The translations under genes were made by a program, and so were the position numbers. The notes beneath the pieces are model-generated. The model worked only from the letters and a program-made list of their open reading frames with translations, was not told the origin of the DNA and searched no databases. Of a DNA stretch of 63,871 nt, positions 44,972-54,853 are shown piece by piece; within the stretch, counting starts at the first letter, position 1, and the number at the start of each line of letters is the position of its first letter. The stretch is from an uncultured Haliea sp. (GTDB lineage Bacteria; Pseudomonadota; Gammaproteobacteria; Pseudomonadales; Halieaceae), in contig CAJXWP010000009.1 of NCBI GenBank assembly GCA_913062625.1, forward strand, positions 1-63,871. The letters are read 5' to 3'.

Positions 44972-46018
44972 TTGAACAGCGACGAGATAACCGATTCTTC
45001 GGAGGCGAAAGTCAAGGACAGGAATCAGCACATAAGCGTGATTATGCCGGTCTATAACGGCGCTGAGTTTATACCTCAGAGCTTGCCCCCGCTCATTGAG
45101 ATGATGCATCGAGGAGAAATCCTTGAAGTTATTGTGGTTGATGACGGTTCAACAGACGGTAGTAAGCAGATAGCGCAGACGATAGGGGCTAGGGTGTTGT
45201 CCTCGGGTGGCCGCCTGGGTCCGGGAGGGGCTAGAAATCACGCTGCCAATACTGCGATGGGCGATATACTCTGGTTTGTTGATGCGGACGTGGTGGTGCA
45301 CGCAGACGCCTCGAGACGCCTGGCTATCGGGTTTGACGCAGAACAAGTGGTTGCGGTATTTGGGTCTTACGACAGCAATCCGCCTGCTAGAAACTTCTTT
45401 TCCCGCTACAAAAATCTTGTACATCACTATTATCACAACCGGGCGAAGGATGAAGCACACACTTTTTGGTCGGGGTGTGGTGCCGTTAAGCGCGCCGATT
45501 TTCTCAGTTGCGGGGGTTTCGATGTCGAGCGCTATCAATATCCATCCATTGAGGATATTGAGCTTGGACACCGCATGATAAAAGCGGGCGGTCGGATACG
45601 CTTGTTGCGAGACGTGCAGTGTACGCACCTGAAAGTGTGGCGATTTTGGAATCTCATTCACACGGAGATATTTAGACGCGCAATACCCTGGTCACGCTTG
45701 ATTGTTGCTTCCTCAGAGGGCATACCTAACGACCTTAATGTCGGTGCCGCGGAGCAGGCGCGAGCAGGCTTAGCAGGCATATTGCTGCTCGCGATTCTGG
45801 CTTTTCTTATGGGTTACAGTAGTGGCGCTTTGGTGTTGGTCGTGGGGCTACTAGTGCTTATGGCCAATCGCGATATCGCTATTTTTTTTTATAGAAACGG
45901 AGGCTTTCTATTTGCTTTTTGCGCAGTCTTTTTTCACCAGATATACTACTTATATAGTGCGTCTGCGTTCGTCTGGGTTTTTTTCGAACACAACATTATA
46001 CGTTTAAAGTCTTCATGA
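44972..46018 (+). CDS. Glycosyltransferase family 2 with C-terminal membrane segments
   Basis: GT-A fold enzyme of 348 residues. ISVIMPVYNGAEFI near 22-35, VVDDGSTDGS near 55 and FVDADVVV near 105 are the nucleotide and metal (DxD-like) motifs; the acceptor region has EDIELGHRM near 191. Two or three hydrophobic helices at about 267-335 anchor it in the membrane. No ATG is available; TTG at 44972 is the likely start because an in-frame stop lies 11 codons upstream. Confidence 0.85.
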   Translation: MNSDEITDSSEAKVKDRNQHISVIMPVYNGAEFIPQSLPPLIEMMHRGEILEVIVVDDGSTDGSKQIAQTIGARVLSSGGRLGPGGARNHAANTAMGDILWFVDADVVVHADASRRLAIGFDAEQVVAVFGSYDSNPPARNFFSRYKNLVHHYYHNRAKDEAHTFWSGCGAVKRADFLSCGGFDVERYQYPSIEDIELGHRMIKAGGRIRLLRDVQCTHLKVWRFWNLIHTEIFRRAIPWSRLIVASSEGIPNDLNVGAAEQARAGLAGILLLAILAFLMGYSSGALVLVVGLLVLMANRDIAIFFYRNGGFLFAFCAVFFHQIYYLYSASAFVWVFFEHNIIRLKSS

Positions 46019-46104
46019 GGTGTGGACCTTATCGGCAGGTTGCGCTGTTCTGAGAAGCGGCTTTAGTCCCTAGTAATCTAGCTCCATTCCTGCAGATTAT
46101 ACAG

Positions 46105-47535
46105 GTGGTTTTTACGATACACGCCGGTGCTGACAAACAGCCCGGAAAAACAGGCTTTCCCTCTCCATTGAAAATACTCTCCTTAACTGCCCTGCGAGAA
46201 CTGCTTAAATTATCCCTGCCGATGATGGTGTCGCAGGGTGCGTTCGCGGTTATGGTCTTCACTGATCGTCTGTTTATGTCCTATATTGACGCTACACATA
46301 TTGCCGCGTCATTGGGGGGCGGTGTGGCAGCGTTCTTTTGCTTTTCGCTGTTTATGGGGCTGATAACCTATGGTAACGCCCTAGTCGCACAGTACTTTGG
46401 CGCAGGACAATTGGCCAAGTGCTCGCTAGTAACGACTCAGGGTGTTTTGATCGTGTTGGGCAGTGTGCCCTTTTTAGTGGTAATGACCTATTTCGGTGGC
46501 CAAGCATTTGGCATGCTTGGACATGCGCCCGCTCAAGTGCCACTGGAACAGACGTATTTTTATATTCTGATGGGCGGCAGTGTTTTCACGCTACTCAAAG
46601 CCTGCTTAGCATCCTATTTTGCTGGCATTGGGCGCACGCGCGTTGTCATGATCGCCGATCTGTCAGGCGCTGCTCTCAACGTCCCGCTCTCATGGGCACT
46701 TATATTTGGGCACTTTGGCATGCCCGCAATGGGGATCGCAGGAGCGGCCTTCGGTACTATCGCTGCGACTGTTTTCGCCATCGGCGTGTTCTTGTACTTC
46801 TATCTGTCAGCGCAACACCAGCGTCAGTTTTCGGTGGCGCAGTCCTGGCGCTTGGACCGAGGAATCATGCGTCGCTATCTGCGTCTGGGTATGCCTTCGG
46901 GGTTGGAGTCGTTTATGAACACCTCTAGTTTCAACTTGTTTTTACTGCTGTTCCAATCCTACGGTGTGGTGCAGGGTGCAGCGATGGCGATTGTGTTCAA
47001 CTGGGACATGCTCTCGTTTATCCCGATGATAGGATTGAATATTGGGGTCATGAGCTTCATAGGTCGCTTAGTAGGTGGTGGCAATATGGCAAGAGCAAAC
47101 CAGGTGATTTCTTCAGGTTTTATCGTTGGACTGGGTTACTCTGGCGTGTTGGCTGTTGTTTTCCTTGTGTTTCGTGAAAGTCTGATCGATGTGTTTGAGA
47201 CATCGGGAGACAGTTTCGCTGCGATACGGGAGCTCGCTAGCGGCATGATGATCGGTTTAGTCACGTATATGCTTGCGGATGCTACGATTTTAGTCGCCGG
47301 TGGCGCGCTTCGAGGTGCAGGGGATACGCGTTGGATTATGGTGACGTCGATTTCTATGCATTGGTTGATGCTGGCGACTCAATATTGTGTGATTGTTGTC
47401 TATGGTTATGGTCCGCTGGTTTCCTGGTGGGTGTTCGTTGCGATGCTAATAATACTCGGATTGCTTTACCTTGGTCGGTTGCTTGGTGGGACATGGCGCC
47501 ATCCAGAGCGGCTTGCTCGGGTGATGCGTGAATAG
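46105..47535 (+). CDS. MATE-family transporter
   Basis: Twelve-helix export protein of the MATE/MOP superfamily, 476 residues. SLPMMVSQGAFAVMVFTDRLFMSYID near 37-62 and SLGGGVAAFFCF match the NorM-like N-lobe; the C-lobe has ALRGAGDTRW near 403. Its place after two glycosyltransferases suggests export of a glycan or lipid intermediate, but cation-coupled drug efflux is equally possible. The GTG at 46105 is a weak start; the true start may lie some residues downstream. Confidence 0.88.
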   Translation: MVFTIHAGADKQPGKTGFPSPLKILSLTALRELLKLSLPMMVSQGAFAVMVFTDRLFMSYIDATHIAASLGGGVAAFFCFSLFMGLITYGNALVAQYFGAGQLAKCSLVTTQGVLIVLGSVPFLVVMTYFGGQAFGMLGHAPAQVPLEQTYFYILMGGSVFTLLKACLASYFAGIGRTRVVMIADLSGAALNVPLSWALIFGHFGMPAMGIAGAAFGTIAATVFAIGVFLYFYLSAQHQRQFSVAQSWRLDRGIMRRYLRLGMPSGLESFMNTSSFNLFLLLFQSYGVVQGAAMAIVFNWDMLSFIPMIGLNIGVMSFIGRLVGGGNMARANQVISSGFIVGLGYSGVLAVVFLVFRESLIDVFETSGDSFAAIRELASGMMIGLVTYMLADATILVAGGALRGAGDTRWIMVTSISMHWLMLATQYCVIVVYGYGPLVSWWVFVAMLIILGLLYLGRLLGGTWRHPERLARVMRE

Positions 47536-47544
47536 AGCGTTGAT

Positions 47545-48444
47545 TTAAAGGGTGAGAAGACGTCGCAGAAAACTCTCTTTTCCTTTGTCTCGTTCCCGCT
47601 TGATCAGTAACTGTGTGAGTTGATTTTCTATTGCCTGTGCTGCCTGTGCGCGAACGGCTTGCACGGTCTTCTTCGACAGTGTTTTACCTTTGTGTCGTGA
47701 TAGATTGATGGGTTTGCCAAAACCGAGATAGCACCGCTGAGGCTTAGGGAGTGCCGTCCCAAGCGAGCCAATCGGAATCGGTGGGATCATATCGGAACGA
47801 ATGTTATTATTCAGGACGCCCAGATGCGTCAGTAGCTTTCCCAATGCGGTATCGGGCAGGTCCTGTCCTTCCATAAGATGCCCATAAAACTCATCCGGTC
47901 CTACCAGTCCAAATGGCATAATCGTGTAGCCGTGAGCAGCCGCTAGCTTCACAAACCCGTAGCGCTCCTTCCACTGTAATTCATACAGTTTAGACTTGGG
48001 CTTTACGGATTCGTAGGCACCGCCAGGAAAGAGTAATAGATCCTGTCGAGCATCCATTAAGGCACCGCATACGTCCGGGTGTCCCATAACAATGCCCTGT
48101 TTCACTAGAATGTTGGCGACACGTTCAATGCTGAATAGAAATTTGTCTCCCATGGCTCTTGGGAAGCGCTGCAGTTCTTTTAAAAATATGGGTCTTATGA
48201 TGGCGCCGTCTAGGGCAAATAGAGAGTGATTTCCCACAAAAAGGCACGGCTCTTTCGGAATGTTTTGAGCGCCGGTTACCATGGGATTGAATATGCGCTT
48301 GACGATCTGGTACGCGATTTCGATATCCAGCCCATGCGGGATTCTTACGGCAAGAGCCTGTTTTATGTGCCGCTCAAGCGCCTGAGGGTCACTGAGCGGT
48401 GTGTTGTTTTTTGCAAACAGTGGCATGTTAACGGCGTTTTTCAA
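47545..48444 (-). CDS. Lysophospholipid acyltransferase family protein
   Basis: Membrane-associated glycerolipid acyltransferase of 299 residues. The HX4D catalytic motif is NHSLFALD near residues 72-79, with FPGGAYE near 137 as the acceptor glycerol-phosphate motif; the form resembles the DAGAT/LPLAT branch. TTG at 48444 and ATG at 48426 are alternative starts. Convergent with the MATE gene, only 9 nt away. Confidence 0.82.
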   Translation of the reverse strand: MKNAVNMPLFAKNNTPLSDPQALERHIKQALAVRIPHGLDIEIAYQIVKRIFNPMVTGAQNIPKEPCLFVGNHSLFALDGAIIRPIFLKELQRFPRAMGDKFLFSIERVANILVKQGIVMGHPDVCGALMDARQDLLLFPGGAYESVKPKSKLYELQWKERYGFVKLAAAHGYTIMPFGLVGPDEFYGHLMEGQDLPDTALGKLLTHLGVLNNNIRSDMIPPIPIGSLGTALPKPQRCYLGFGKPINLSRHKGKTLSKKTVQAVRAQAAQAIENQLTQLLIKRERDKGKESFLRRLLTL

Positions 48445-48566
48445 AGTGCAGCGATTATAGCGATGCAGGTTTGAATATCATAGTGTCAAGTGTTGGGTGA
48501 GCTTCCGATCAGGGGCATTTTCGGCTAAGGTGGGCGTTACTTATTTGTTGTGGACAGGAGGCGCTC

Positions 48567-49430
48567 ATGCAAGGTAAACATATCGCTATAACCGGACCAA
48601 CCGCCGGAATCGGACGTTCTGCCAGCTTGGAGTTTGCGAGACGGGGCGCCCAATTAACCTTGTTCTGCCGCAATCTTGAGAAAGCTGAAACGTTGCAGCG
48701 TGAGATTATTGCCCAAGGGGGCTTAGCGCCCGATATTATCTTGATGGACATGGCCGATCTAGGCAGTGTGAGACGTGCCGGGGAGGCATTACTGGCGCGA
48801 GCAGAAACGTTGGACGTACTGCTCAATAACGCCGGCGTTGTTAATACAACTCGCAAGGAGACTGTAGACGGCTATGAAGAGACGCTGGCGGTGAATCACT
48901 TTGCCCCTTTCCTCCTCACGGGCCTGCTGTTGCCACTGCTGCTCAAAACGCCGAAAGCTCGCATTGTCAATGTGTCTTCCCATGCTCACACTTTTGTAAA
49001 AAGCATGGGCTATGAGGACATGCAGGCCACTGAAAAATTTCGTGCCTTTCGTGAGTACGGGCGGTCTAAGCTCGCAAATATACTGTTTACCAAATATCTT
49101 GCTGAGCAGTTGAAAGGGCAGGGCGTAACAGTAAATTGCCTGCACCCTGGTGCTGTGGCAACGTCGCTGGGGACCCAAAATGGTGGATTTGTTAGTCGTA
49201 ATTTACCGCGATTATTAAAGCCTTTTTTTCGCAGTCCGGATCAAGGAGCGCAGACTTCGATTTATTTGTGCTGCAGTGATGAGGTTGCAGACGTCAGCGG
49301 CGAATATTTTGTTAATTGTAAGCGTAAAAGGCCAAAGCCGTGGGCCCAAAATACGGTTGAGGCTGATCGGTTGTGGGCTTATACCGAGCGCTGTTTAGAT
49401 TTCGAGTACCCTTTTGCAAAGCTCGGCTAA
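48567..49430 (+). CDS. Short-chain dehydrogenase (retinol-dehydrogenase-like)
   Basis: SDR of 287 residues. ITGPTAGIGRS near residues 8-18, LLNNAGVV near 90 and the YGRSKLAN active site near 155-162, with Ser in NVSSHAH. The long acidic-helix variant is close to eukaryotic RDH11-14, common in bacteria with unknown substrates. AGGAGG lies 6-7 nt before the ATG. The 203-nt gap to hrpB shows nothing clear. Confidence 0.85.
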   Translation: MQGKHIAITGPTAGIGRSASLEFARRGAQLTLFCRNLEKAETLQREIIAQGGLAPDIILMDMADLGSVRRAGEALLARAETLDVLLNNAGVVNTTRKETVDGYEETLAVNHFAPFLLTGLLLPLLLKTPKARIVNVSSHAHTFVKSMGYEDMQATEKFRAFREYGRSKLANILFTKYLAEQLKGQGVTVNCLHPGAVATSLGTQNGGFVSRNLPRLLKPFFRSPDQGAQTSIYLCCSDEVADVSGEYFVNCKRKRPKPWAQNTVEADRLWAYTERCLDFEYPFAKLG

Positions 49431-49633
49431 TTTCCGATAGCACCACTGGTTAGTCGTCAATGGAGGATCAGTGACCTGTGCAAGACCCCATGGCTAAAGA
49501 AAGCACGCGCTAGGCGCCTCAGTGCAATTTTATGCGCAGCGGAGAGTGGAGGGTAGAATGAGTAAATCCCCTTGCCCCTGTCGGGTCATGGTATGCCATA
49601 GCCTGCTGGGCGCAGCTCCGTTAAGATTAGCGT

Positions 49634-52204
49634 ATGTATTCTAACGAGATCAGCCAACTCCCTATCGTCGAGGTTCTTGAGCAGCTCAAACGTCGCTTGT
49701 GTGAGCGCAATGAGGTTGTGCTTCAAGCCCCGCCCGGTGCTGGCAAGACCACGATCGTGCCGTTGGAATTACTGGATCAGCCCTGGTTGCAGGGGCGCAA
49801 AATTCTAGTATTGGAGCCACGTCGCATGGCGGCAAGGGCTGCTGCTTCACGCATGGCGCAATTACTGGGAGATGCGGTGGGCCAGACCGTGGGATACCGT
49901 ATTAGACTGGACACGTGCGTTAGCGCCAATACTCGAATTGAAGTGATTACCGAGGGTATTCTTACGCAGCAGCTTCAGCGTGATCCAGGGCTGGAAAACG
50001 TCGGGCTAGTTATATTCGATGAGTTTCATGAGCGTAACCTTGATGCGGATCTGTGTCTGGCGCTTGCATTGTATGGCCGAGAAATATTTCGGGAGGGGCC
50101 CGCGTTAAAGCTACTCGTCATGTCTGCGACTCTCGCGGGCGAGGAAGTCTCGAAGCTGCTGGGTAACGCCCCAATAGTCACCTCCAATGGGCGTCAGTTT
50201 CCAGTTGAAACCCGCTACTGCGAAGCGCATCAATTACGTCATTCTATCGTTCAACCAGCAATCGATGTCGTACTGCGTGTTCTCAAGGAACAGGCGGGTA
50301 GTATTTTGGTTTTTCTCCCGGGTCAACGCGAGATCAGCAACGTGGCAAGGGGCCTAGCTGACGCTCTAGAGCATTTCGCAGAGCCAGTGCAGATATCCCC
50401 ACTTTACGGTGGATTGTCGCTGGAGCGTCAACAGCAAGCACTGCTGCCAGCACCCGAAGGTAAACGTAAAATCGTGTTGTCCACAAACTTGGCTGAGACG
50501 AGTTTGACGATCGAAGGTGTCACGTTGGTAGTGGACTCAGGTCTTGTGCGTGAAGCTGCATTTGACCCTGCGTCGGGTATCACACGGCTTGGCACCAGGA
50601 GAATCTCTAGGGCCTCTGCAGAACAGCGCAGGGGCCGGGCTGGCCGTCAGGGCCCTGGGTACTGTTACCGACTGTGGAGTGAGCAGCAGCATGAGCGGTT
50701 GGTGGCCCATGGCTCGCCTGAAATACTGCAGGCAGACTTGGCCCCGATGGCGCTACAGTTGTTATCGTGGGGGGTAGACGATGGTAAAGCACTGCGTTGG
50801 CTTGATCCCCCGCCCGCCGCTCCTTTCGCTCAGGCCCTGTCGATTCTGGGACAGTGCGGCGCAACCGTCAGGAATCAATCGGGTGGTTCGCAGCTGACAC
50901 CCCACGGTGTGCGTCTTGCACAAATGCCTATGCACCCGCGTCTGGCCCATATGTTATTAGTGGGCTGTGACATTCAGGCAAGAGAAACTGGATGTTTGTT
51001 GGCAGCAACACTCTCTGAGCGGAGTGCGTTTGGCGAAGAGGGTGTTGATATGGCAGCGGCAGTTGCGGTATTGATGGGAGAGCGTCGTTGTCCTGATACA
51101 TTACAAGGCTGGTTCAAACGTGTATGGAAACAGGCACGTCGCTTCGCGAGCATGGCCACTGAAATACACAAGCCACGTGCGCACACACCTGAGGTCAGCC
51201 ACAAAGACATTGTTAGCGTTTTGCTAGCGAGCGCTTATCCTGATCGTATAGCTCGGTTGCGCGCGGATGGTAAGGGCTATACCTATCAGCTGAGTAACGG
51301 ACGCAGTGCCATGCTGCCTGAGAACGACAGTTTAGCAGGCACTGAATGGTTGGCGGTGGCGGAATTGGGTGGCAAGGTTGGAGAGCCCGTTGACCGTATT
51401 TATAGTGCAACTGAGCTTGATCCTCGCAACTTCGATGAAACACTGTTGGTGCTTGTTTCTGAACAAGAGCATGTCGAGTGGGATTATCGCAAAGAACGCT
51501 TTATGGCCGAGCGACGTGCGCATGTCGGCAGTATTTTGTTGTCATCAGAGGTCTTAGAGCAGGTGTCGGACGAGGCGCGCGCAGAAGCCTTGTTGGCTGT
51601 AGTGCGCAAAAAAGGCATCAATATTCTGTCCTTTGATAAAAAGGTGCAGCTGTGGCGTGCCAGGGTGATGCTGTTGCACAGAACAGCGGTTGAGGAGCAG
51701 ACCAATCCTTGGCCTGATTTGTCAGATGACGCCTTATTAGACACATTGGAGTTTTGGCTATCGCCTTATTTAGGCACAGTGCGTCGTCTAGAGGACTTTC
51801 GGCGTCTCGATGTAAAAGACATGTTGCGCGGACTTTTGCCTTGGCCATTACCGCTGGAGTTGGAGCGCCTCGCGCCAGAGCGTTGGGCCGCGCCCTCAGG
51901 GTCCAGCGTAGAGATCGACTACGCGCAAACTCCACCGGTATTGTCAGTTAAGTTACAGGAAATGTTCGGTTGCGAGGACACGCCCACTGTCGCAGACGGA
52001 TCCGTGGTCTTGCAGATACATCTGCTCTCTCCAGGGCAGCGGCCCTTGCAGATAACACAGGATCTCGCGGGGTTTTGGCGCACTAGCTATCATGAGGTGA
52101 AACGCGAGATGAAGGGTCGTTATCCCAAGCACCCCTGGCCGGACGATCCACTGGTGGCTGTGGCCACCCGCCATACTAAAAAGCGTATGGGTCCTAGTGG
52201 GTAA
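49634..52204 (+). CDS. hrpB: ATP-dependent helicase HrpB
   Basis: DEAH-type RNA helicase of 856 residues. Walker A is APPGAGKTT near 34-42, the Walker B box reads DEFH near 133, SAT in VMSATLAG near 163, and motif VI is QRRGRAGRQGPG near 333-344. The C-terminal HrpB domain ends with the typical RYPKHPWPDDP. The DEFH instead of DEAH is normal for HrpB. Its role in bacteria is poorly defined. Confidence 0.96.
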   Translation: MYSNEISQLPIVEVLEQLKRRLCERNEVVLQAPPGAGKTTIVPLELLDQPWLQGRKILVLEPRRMAARAAASRMAQLLGDAVGQTVGYRIRLDTCVSANTRIEVITEGILTQQLQRDPGLENVGLVIFDEFHERNLDADLCLALALYGREIFREGPALKLLVMSATLAGEEVSKLLGNAPIVTSNGRQFPVETRYCEAHQLRHSIVQPAIDVVLRVLKEQAGSILVFLPGQREISNVARGLADALEHFAEPVQISPLYGGLSLERQQQALLPAPEGKRKIVLSTNLAETSLTIEGVTLVVDSGLVREAAFDPASGITRLGTRRISRASAEQRRGRAGRQGPGYCYRLWSEQQHERLVAHGSPEILQADLAPMALQLLSWGVDDGKALRWLDPPPAAPFAQALSILGQCGATVRNQSGGSQLTPHGVRLAQMPMHPRLAHMLLVGCDIQARETGCLLAATLSERSAFGEEGVDMAAAVAVLMGERRCPDTLQGWFKRVWKQARRFASMATEIHKPRAHTPEVSHKDIVSVLLASAYPDRIARLRADGKGYTYQLSNGRSAMLPENDSLAGTEWLAVAELGGKVGEPVDRIYSATELDPRNFDETLLVLVSEQEHVEWDYRKERFMAERRAHVGSILLSSEVLEQVSDEARAEALLAVVRKKGINILSFDKKVQLWRARVMLLHRTAVEEQTNPWPDLSDDALLDTLEFWLSPYLGTVRRLEDFRRLDVKDMLRGLLPWPLPLELERLAPERWAAPSGSSVEIDYAQTPPVLSVKLQEMFGCEDTPTVADGSVVLQIHLLSPGQRPLQITQDLAGFWRTSYHEVKREMKGRYPKHPWPDDPLVAVATRHTKKRMGPSG

Positions 52205-52233
52205 ATAGGGCTTCAGTGGCTATGCGCTCTGCC

Positions 52234-52248
52234 CGCTCGAAACGAGCG
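52234..52248. other. Hairpin between convergent hrpB and DUF3501
   Basis: CGCTCG-AAA-CGAGCG is a perfect 6-bp stem with triloop, in the 45-nt gap between the two stop codons. It could stall or protect either transcript; no T-run follows on either strand. Confidence 0.35.
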
Positions 52249-52249
52249 A

Positions 52250-52852
52250 CTAATGGCGCGCTAAAATGCTCTCTAAATCATTAGCCAGTGAGTTTCGAAC
52301 GTCAGCTGGTATCTCAAAAGAGTCGACAGAATAAGCAGAATGATCGATGCCTGCGCGAATAGCGACACCACTGCGCACCGAAGAAATCATGGTGGGTGTC
52401 AGTTCAAAGCGGAGGAAGTGGACTGAGGACGTCTTAACCTCGTTGTCTCGTGACAAGTCTTCATCAGCGATTGCGTATATGCGTTCACACTCGTCTACCT
52501 GGAGCCATATTTTATGTTCAATGCCCATCATTTGGGCGAGTTGGCGCGCGCGCTCAGCGGGATCTTCATACTCGATCATGAACGTTGCCTTCCAGTTGTG
52601 TCCGTCTGGTATTAGAGGGCAATAGGCCTCTAACTCTTCGTTAATGCCTGCGGCCTCAAAGATTTTTTCAATTCGCAGCATTTCCTGAATTTGGTACCGA
52701 ATGGTGAGTGCATCTTCAAAATATAACCTGACGTGCTCACCAAAAGCCAACTGCCGTTGTTTCTTGTGCGCCATCACTTGTGCACGGAATGTGGGGCGCA
52801 ATTCGGCATACTCTTCTAGTGACCAGAGGTCGGCACGTGACAGGTTAGGCAT
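52250..52852 (-). CDS. DUF3501 family protein
   Basis: Cytosolic protein of 200 residues belonging to DUF3501: RADLWSLEEYAELRPTFRAQVMAHKKQRQLAFGEHVRLYFED at the start, then MLRIEKIFEA and EAYCPLIPDGHNWKATFMIEY. Function unknown. AGGAG precedes the ATG and the Fe-S gene ends 15 nt upstream, so both are in one operon with rubrerythrin. This three-gene set recurs in proteobacteria, which suggests a joint role in peroxide or redox defence. Confidence 0.85.
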   Translation of the reverse strand: MPNLSRADLWSLEEYAELRPTFRAQVMAHKKQRQLAFGEHVRLYFEDALTIRYQIQEMLRIEKIFEAAGINEELEAYCPLIPDGHNWKATFMIEYEDPAERARQLAQMMGIEHKIWLQVDECERIYAIADEDLSRDNEVKTSSVHFLRFELTPTMISSVRSGVAIRAGIDHSAYSVDSFEIPADVRNSLANDLESILARH

Positions 52853-52867
52853 AAATATCTCCTGAAG

Positions 52868-54190
52868 TTATAGGCCGTAGGCCATGCGCAAAAGCGTCAT
52901 CGGATGTTCGGCCTTATCCACTTTTTCCGATAGGCTGGTGATGTGTGCGGCAGCCATTGGGCAGTCGCTCATAAAATGATCCGGATCTTGCTGATCCACT
53001 TTGCGTACAACCGGACGCGCGATTTTTACAGATTTATCGTGAGTTTCTTTTTTAACCGCATAGGTCCCGTCATGGCCCGAACATCGCTCCAATGCCGTCA
53101 CCTTAGTTTCCTGCACTAAGTTCAGTACATCACGTGTTTTTAATCCAATGTTCTGCACGCGCTGGTGGCACGCGACCTGATAAGCGATGTCACCCAGTGC
53201 ATTAGGAAATTCGATTTTGAGTGCGCCGCCTCGGTGCCGAAGCCACAGGTATTCAAAAGGGTCAAAAAAGGCAGCCTGTACTTTTTTCACGTCAGGATCA
53301 TCGGGGTAGAGCAGTGGTAATTCCTGTTTATACATTAAAACGCAGGACGGAATCGGAGCCGTCAGGTCGTAGCCCTCGTCTGCCAGTTTAGCTAATATGG
53401 GAATATTGACTTCTTTTAGTGCGTTGACTGATTCTAGGTCACCCAATTCCAACTTTGGCATTCCGCAGCACTTTTCCTTCGGAACCAGATCAATGTGTAT
53501 GCCATTGTGCTGGAAAACCTTGATGAAATCGCCACCGATATATGGACTGTTGTAGTTGCCGTAGCAACTGGCGTACAGGGCAAGTTTTCCTGTGGTTTTA
53601 CCTATGGCCGCCGGGATAATGTCACGAATCAGCGGCTTAACTTGCTTGCGCAGTGTATTACTGTGGAACTTGGGTATGGGTGCCTCGTGGTGAATGCCTG
53701 CGGTGGACTCCAGTACCTTGCGAAATCCAGCATTGCTGTTGAGCGCGTTGACGGTTATGTCGACAAGAGGAATTGACGTCATAGCGAACACGGTGTCGGT
53801 GCTGGTGAGCACTCGGTCTCGAAGTTTTGCTCCTTCCTCTTTAAACTTGATGGCCTTTGCCCTCAGCATCAGGTGTGGAAAATCCACGTTCCAGTCGTGC
53901 GGAGGGACGTAGGGGCACTTGGTCATGTAGCACAGGTCACATAAATAGCATTGGTCGACCACCTTGCTGTAATCGGCTTTGTCGATGCCGTCAACTTCCA
54001 ACGTAGGAGATTCGTCTACTAGGTCGAAGAGGGTGGGAAAGGAATCGCACAGGCTCACGCAGCGACGGCAACCGTGGCAAATGTCGTAGACGCGTTCGAG
54101 TTCGTTTTCTAGGCTTGTCTTGTCCCAATAATCTTCAGACTTCCAGTCAATGGGATGGCGGGTCGGTGCCTCGAGGTTACCTTCTCTCAC
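52868..54190 (-). CDS. Heterodisulfide reductase-like Fe-S oxidoreductase (GlpC/CCG type)
   Basis: 440-residue protein with two N-terminal 4Fe-4S motifs, CHGCRRCVSLCDSFP and CYLCDLCYMTKCPY, then CCG-type cysteines in EKCCGMPKLELG and ACHQRV, as in GlpC/HdrB-related subunits. It probably passes electrons to a partner, plausibly rubrerythrin. The GTG at 54190 is chosen since GAGGC lies about 9 nt upstream and the family sequence begins there; a longer frame would overlap rubrerythrin. Confidence 0.85.
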   Translation of the reverse strand: MREGNLEAPTRHPIDWKSEDYWDKTSLENELERVYDICHGCRRCVSLCDSFPTLFDLVDESPTLEVDGIDKADYSKVVDQCYLCDLCYMTKCPYVPPHDWNVDFPHLMLRAKAIKFKEEGAKLRDRVLTSTDTVFAMTSIPLVDITVNALNSNAGFRKVLESTAGIHHEAPIPKFHSNTLRKQVKPLIRDIIPAAIGKTTGKLALYASCYGNYNSPYIGGDFIKVFQHNGIHIDLVPKEKCCGMPKLELGDLESVNALKEVNIPILAKLADEGYDLTAPIPSCVLMYKQELPLLYPDDPDVKKVQAAFFDPFEYLWLRHRGGALKIEFPNALGDIAYQVACHQRVQNIGLKTRDVLNLVQETKVTALERCSGHDGTYAVKKETHDKSVKIARPVVRKVDQQDPDHFMSDCPMAAAHITSLSEKVDKAEHPMTLLRMAYGL

Positions 54191-54269
54191 TGTATAACGC
54201 CTCGGTCTATCGCAAGGTTTATCGGAGGGGCAGCGGGTTAGCCTGTTCGCTAACCCGCATAGGAAAGTG

Positions 54270-54689
54270 TCAGTCGTCCATGCTGTCCAGCGCTTTCTGG
54301 AAACGGTTCGCATGACTACGCTCAGCCTTGGCCAGCGTCTCCATCCAGTCCGAAATCTCGTCGAAGCCTTCGTCTCGAGCCGTTTTGGCCATGCCCGGGT
54401 ACATATCTGTGTACTCGTGCGTTTCTCCGGCGATAGCAGCCTTCAAGTTGTCAGAAGTCGGACCGATCGGGAGCCCTGTCGCTGGATCTCCGGTTTCTTC
54501 CAGATATTCCAAGTGCCCATGGGCATGTCCGGTCTCACCTTCGGCGGTAGAACGAAATACAGAGGCAACATCGTTATAGCCCTCAATATCCGCTTTGGCG
54601 GCAAAGTAAAGATAACGGCGGTTGGCTTGGGACTCGCCGGCGAAAGCATCCTTAAGGTTTTGTTCGGTTTTACTGTTCTTCAATGACAT
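54270..54689 (-). CDS. Rubrerythrin (ferritin-like domain only)
   Basis: Diiron peroxidase of 139 residues. Metal-binding Glu/His lie in [39 protein letters not shown] and [11 protein letters not shown]. The C-terminal rubredoxin domain with its two CxxC pairs is missing, so electrons must come from a separate carrier; the Fe-S protein encoded 79 nt downstream is the obvious candidate. The ATG at 54689 has AGGAGAC 8 nt upstream. Likely protects against hydrogen peroxide. Confidence 0.92.
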   Translation of the reverse strand: MSLKNSKTEQNLKDAFAGESQANRRYLYFAAKADIEGYNDVASVFRSTAEGETGHAHGHLEYLEETGDPATGLPIGPTSDNLKAAIAGETHEYTDMYPGMAKTARDEGFDEISDWMETLAKAERSHANRFQKALDSMDD

Positions 54690-54853
54690 TGCGTGTCTCC
54701 TAGAGGGTATTATTTTTATCACCTAAGAGGTGAGTAGTAAAAATAGCCTATTAGTGGGAACAGTACAAATCAATTGAAACGAATAATCGGATAGATTTTT
54801 TCGGTTTATTTGGACCTTTGACGCGTTAAAGTAAAGTCAGTGCCGGGTTAACG

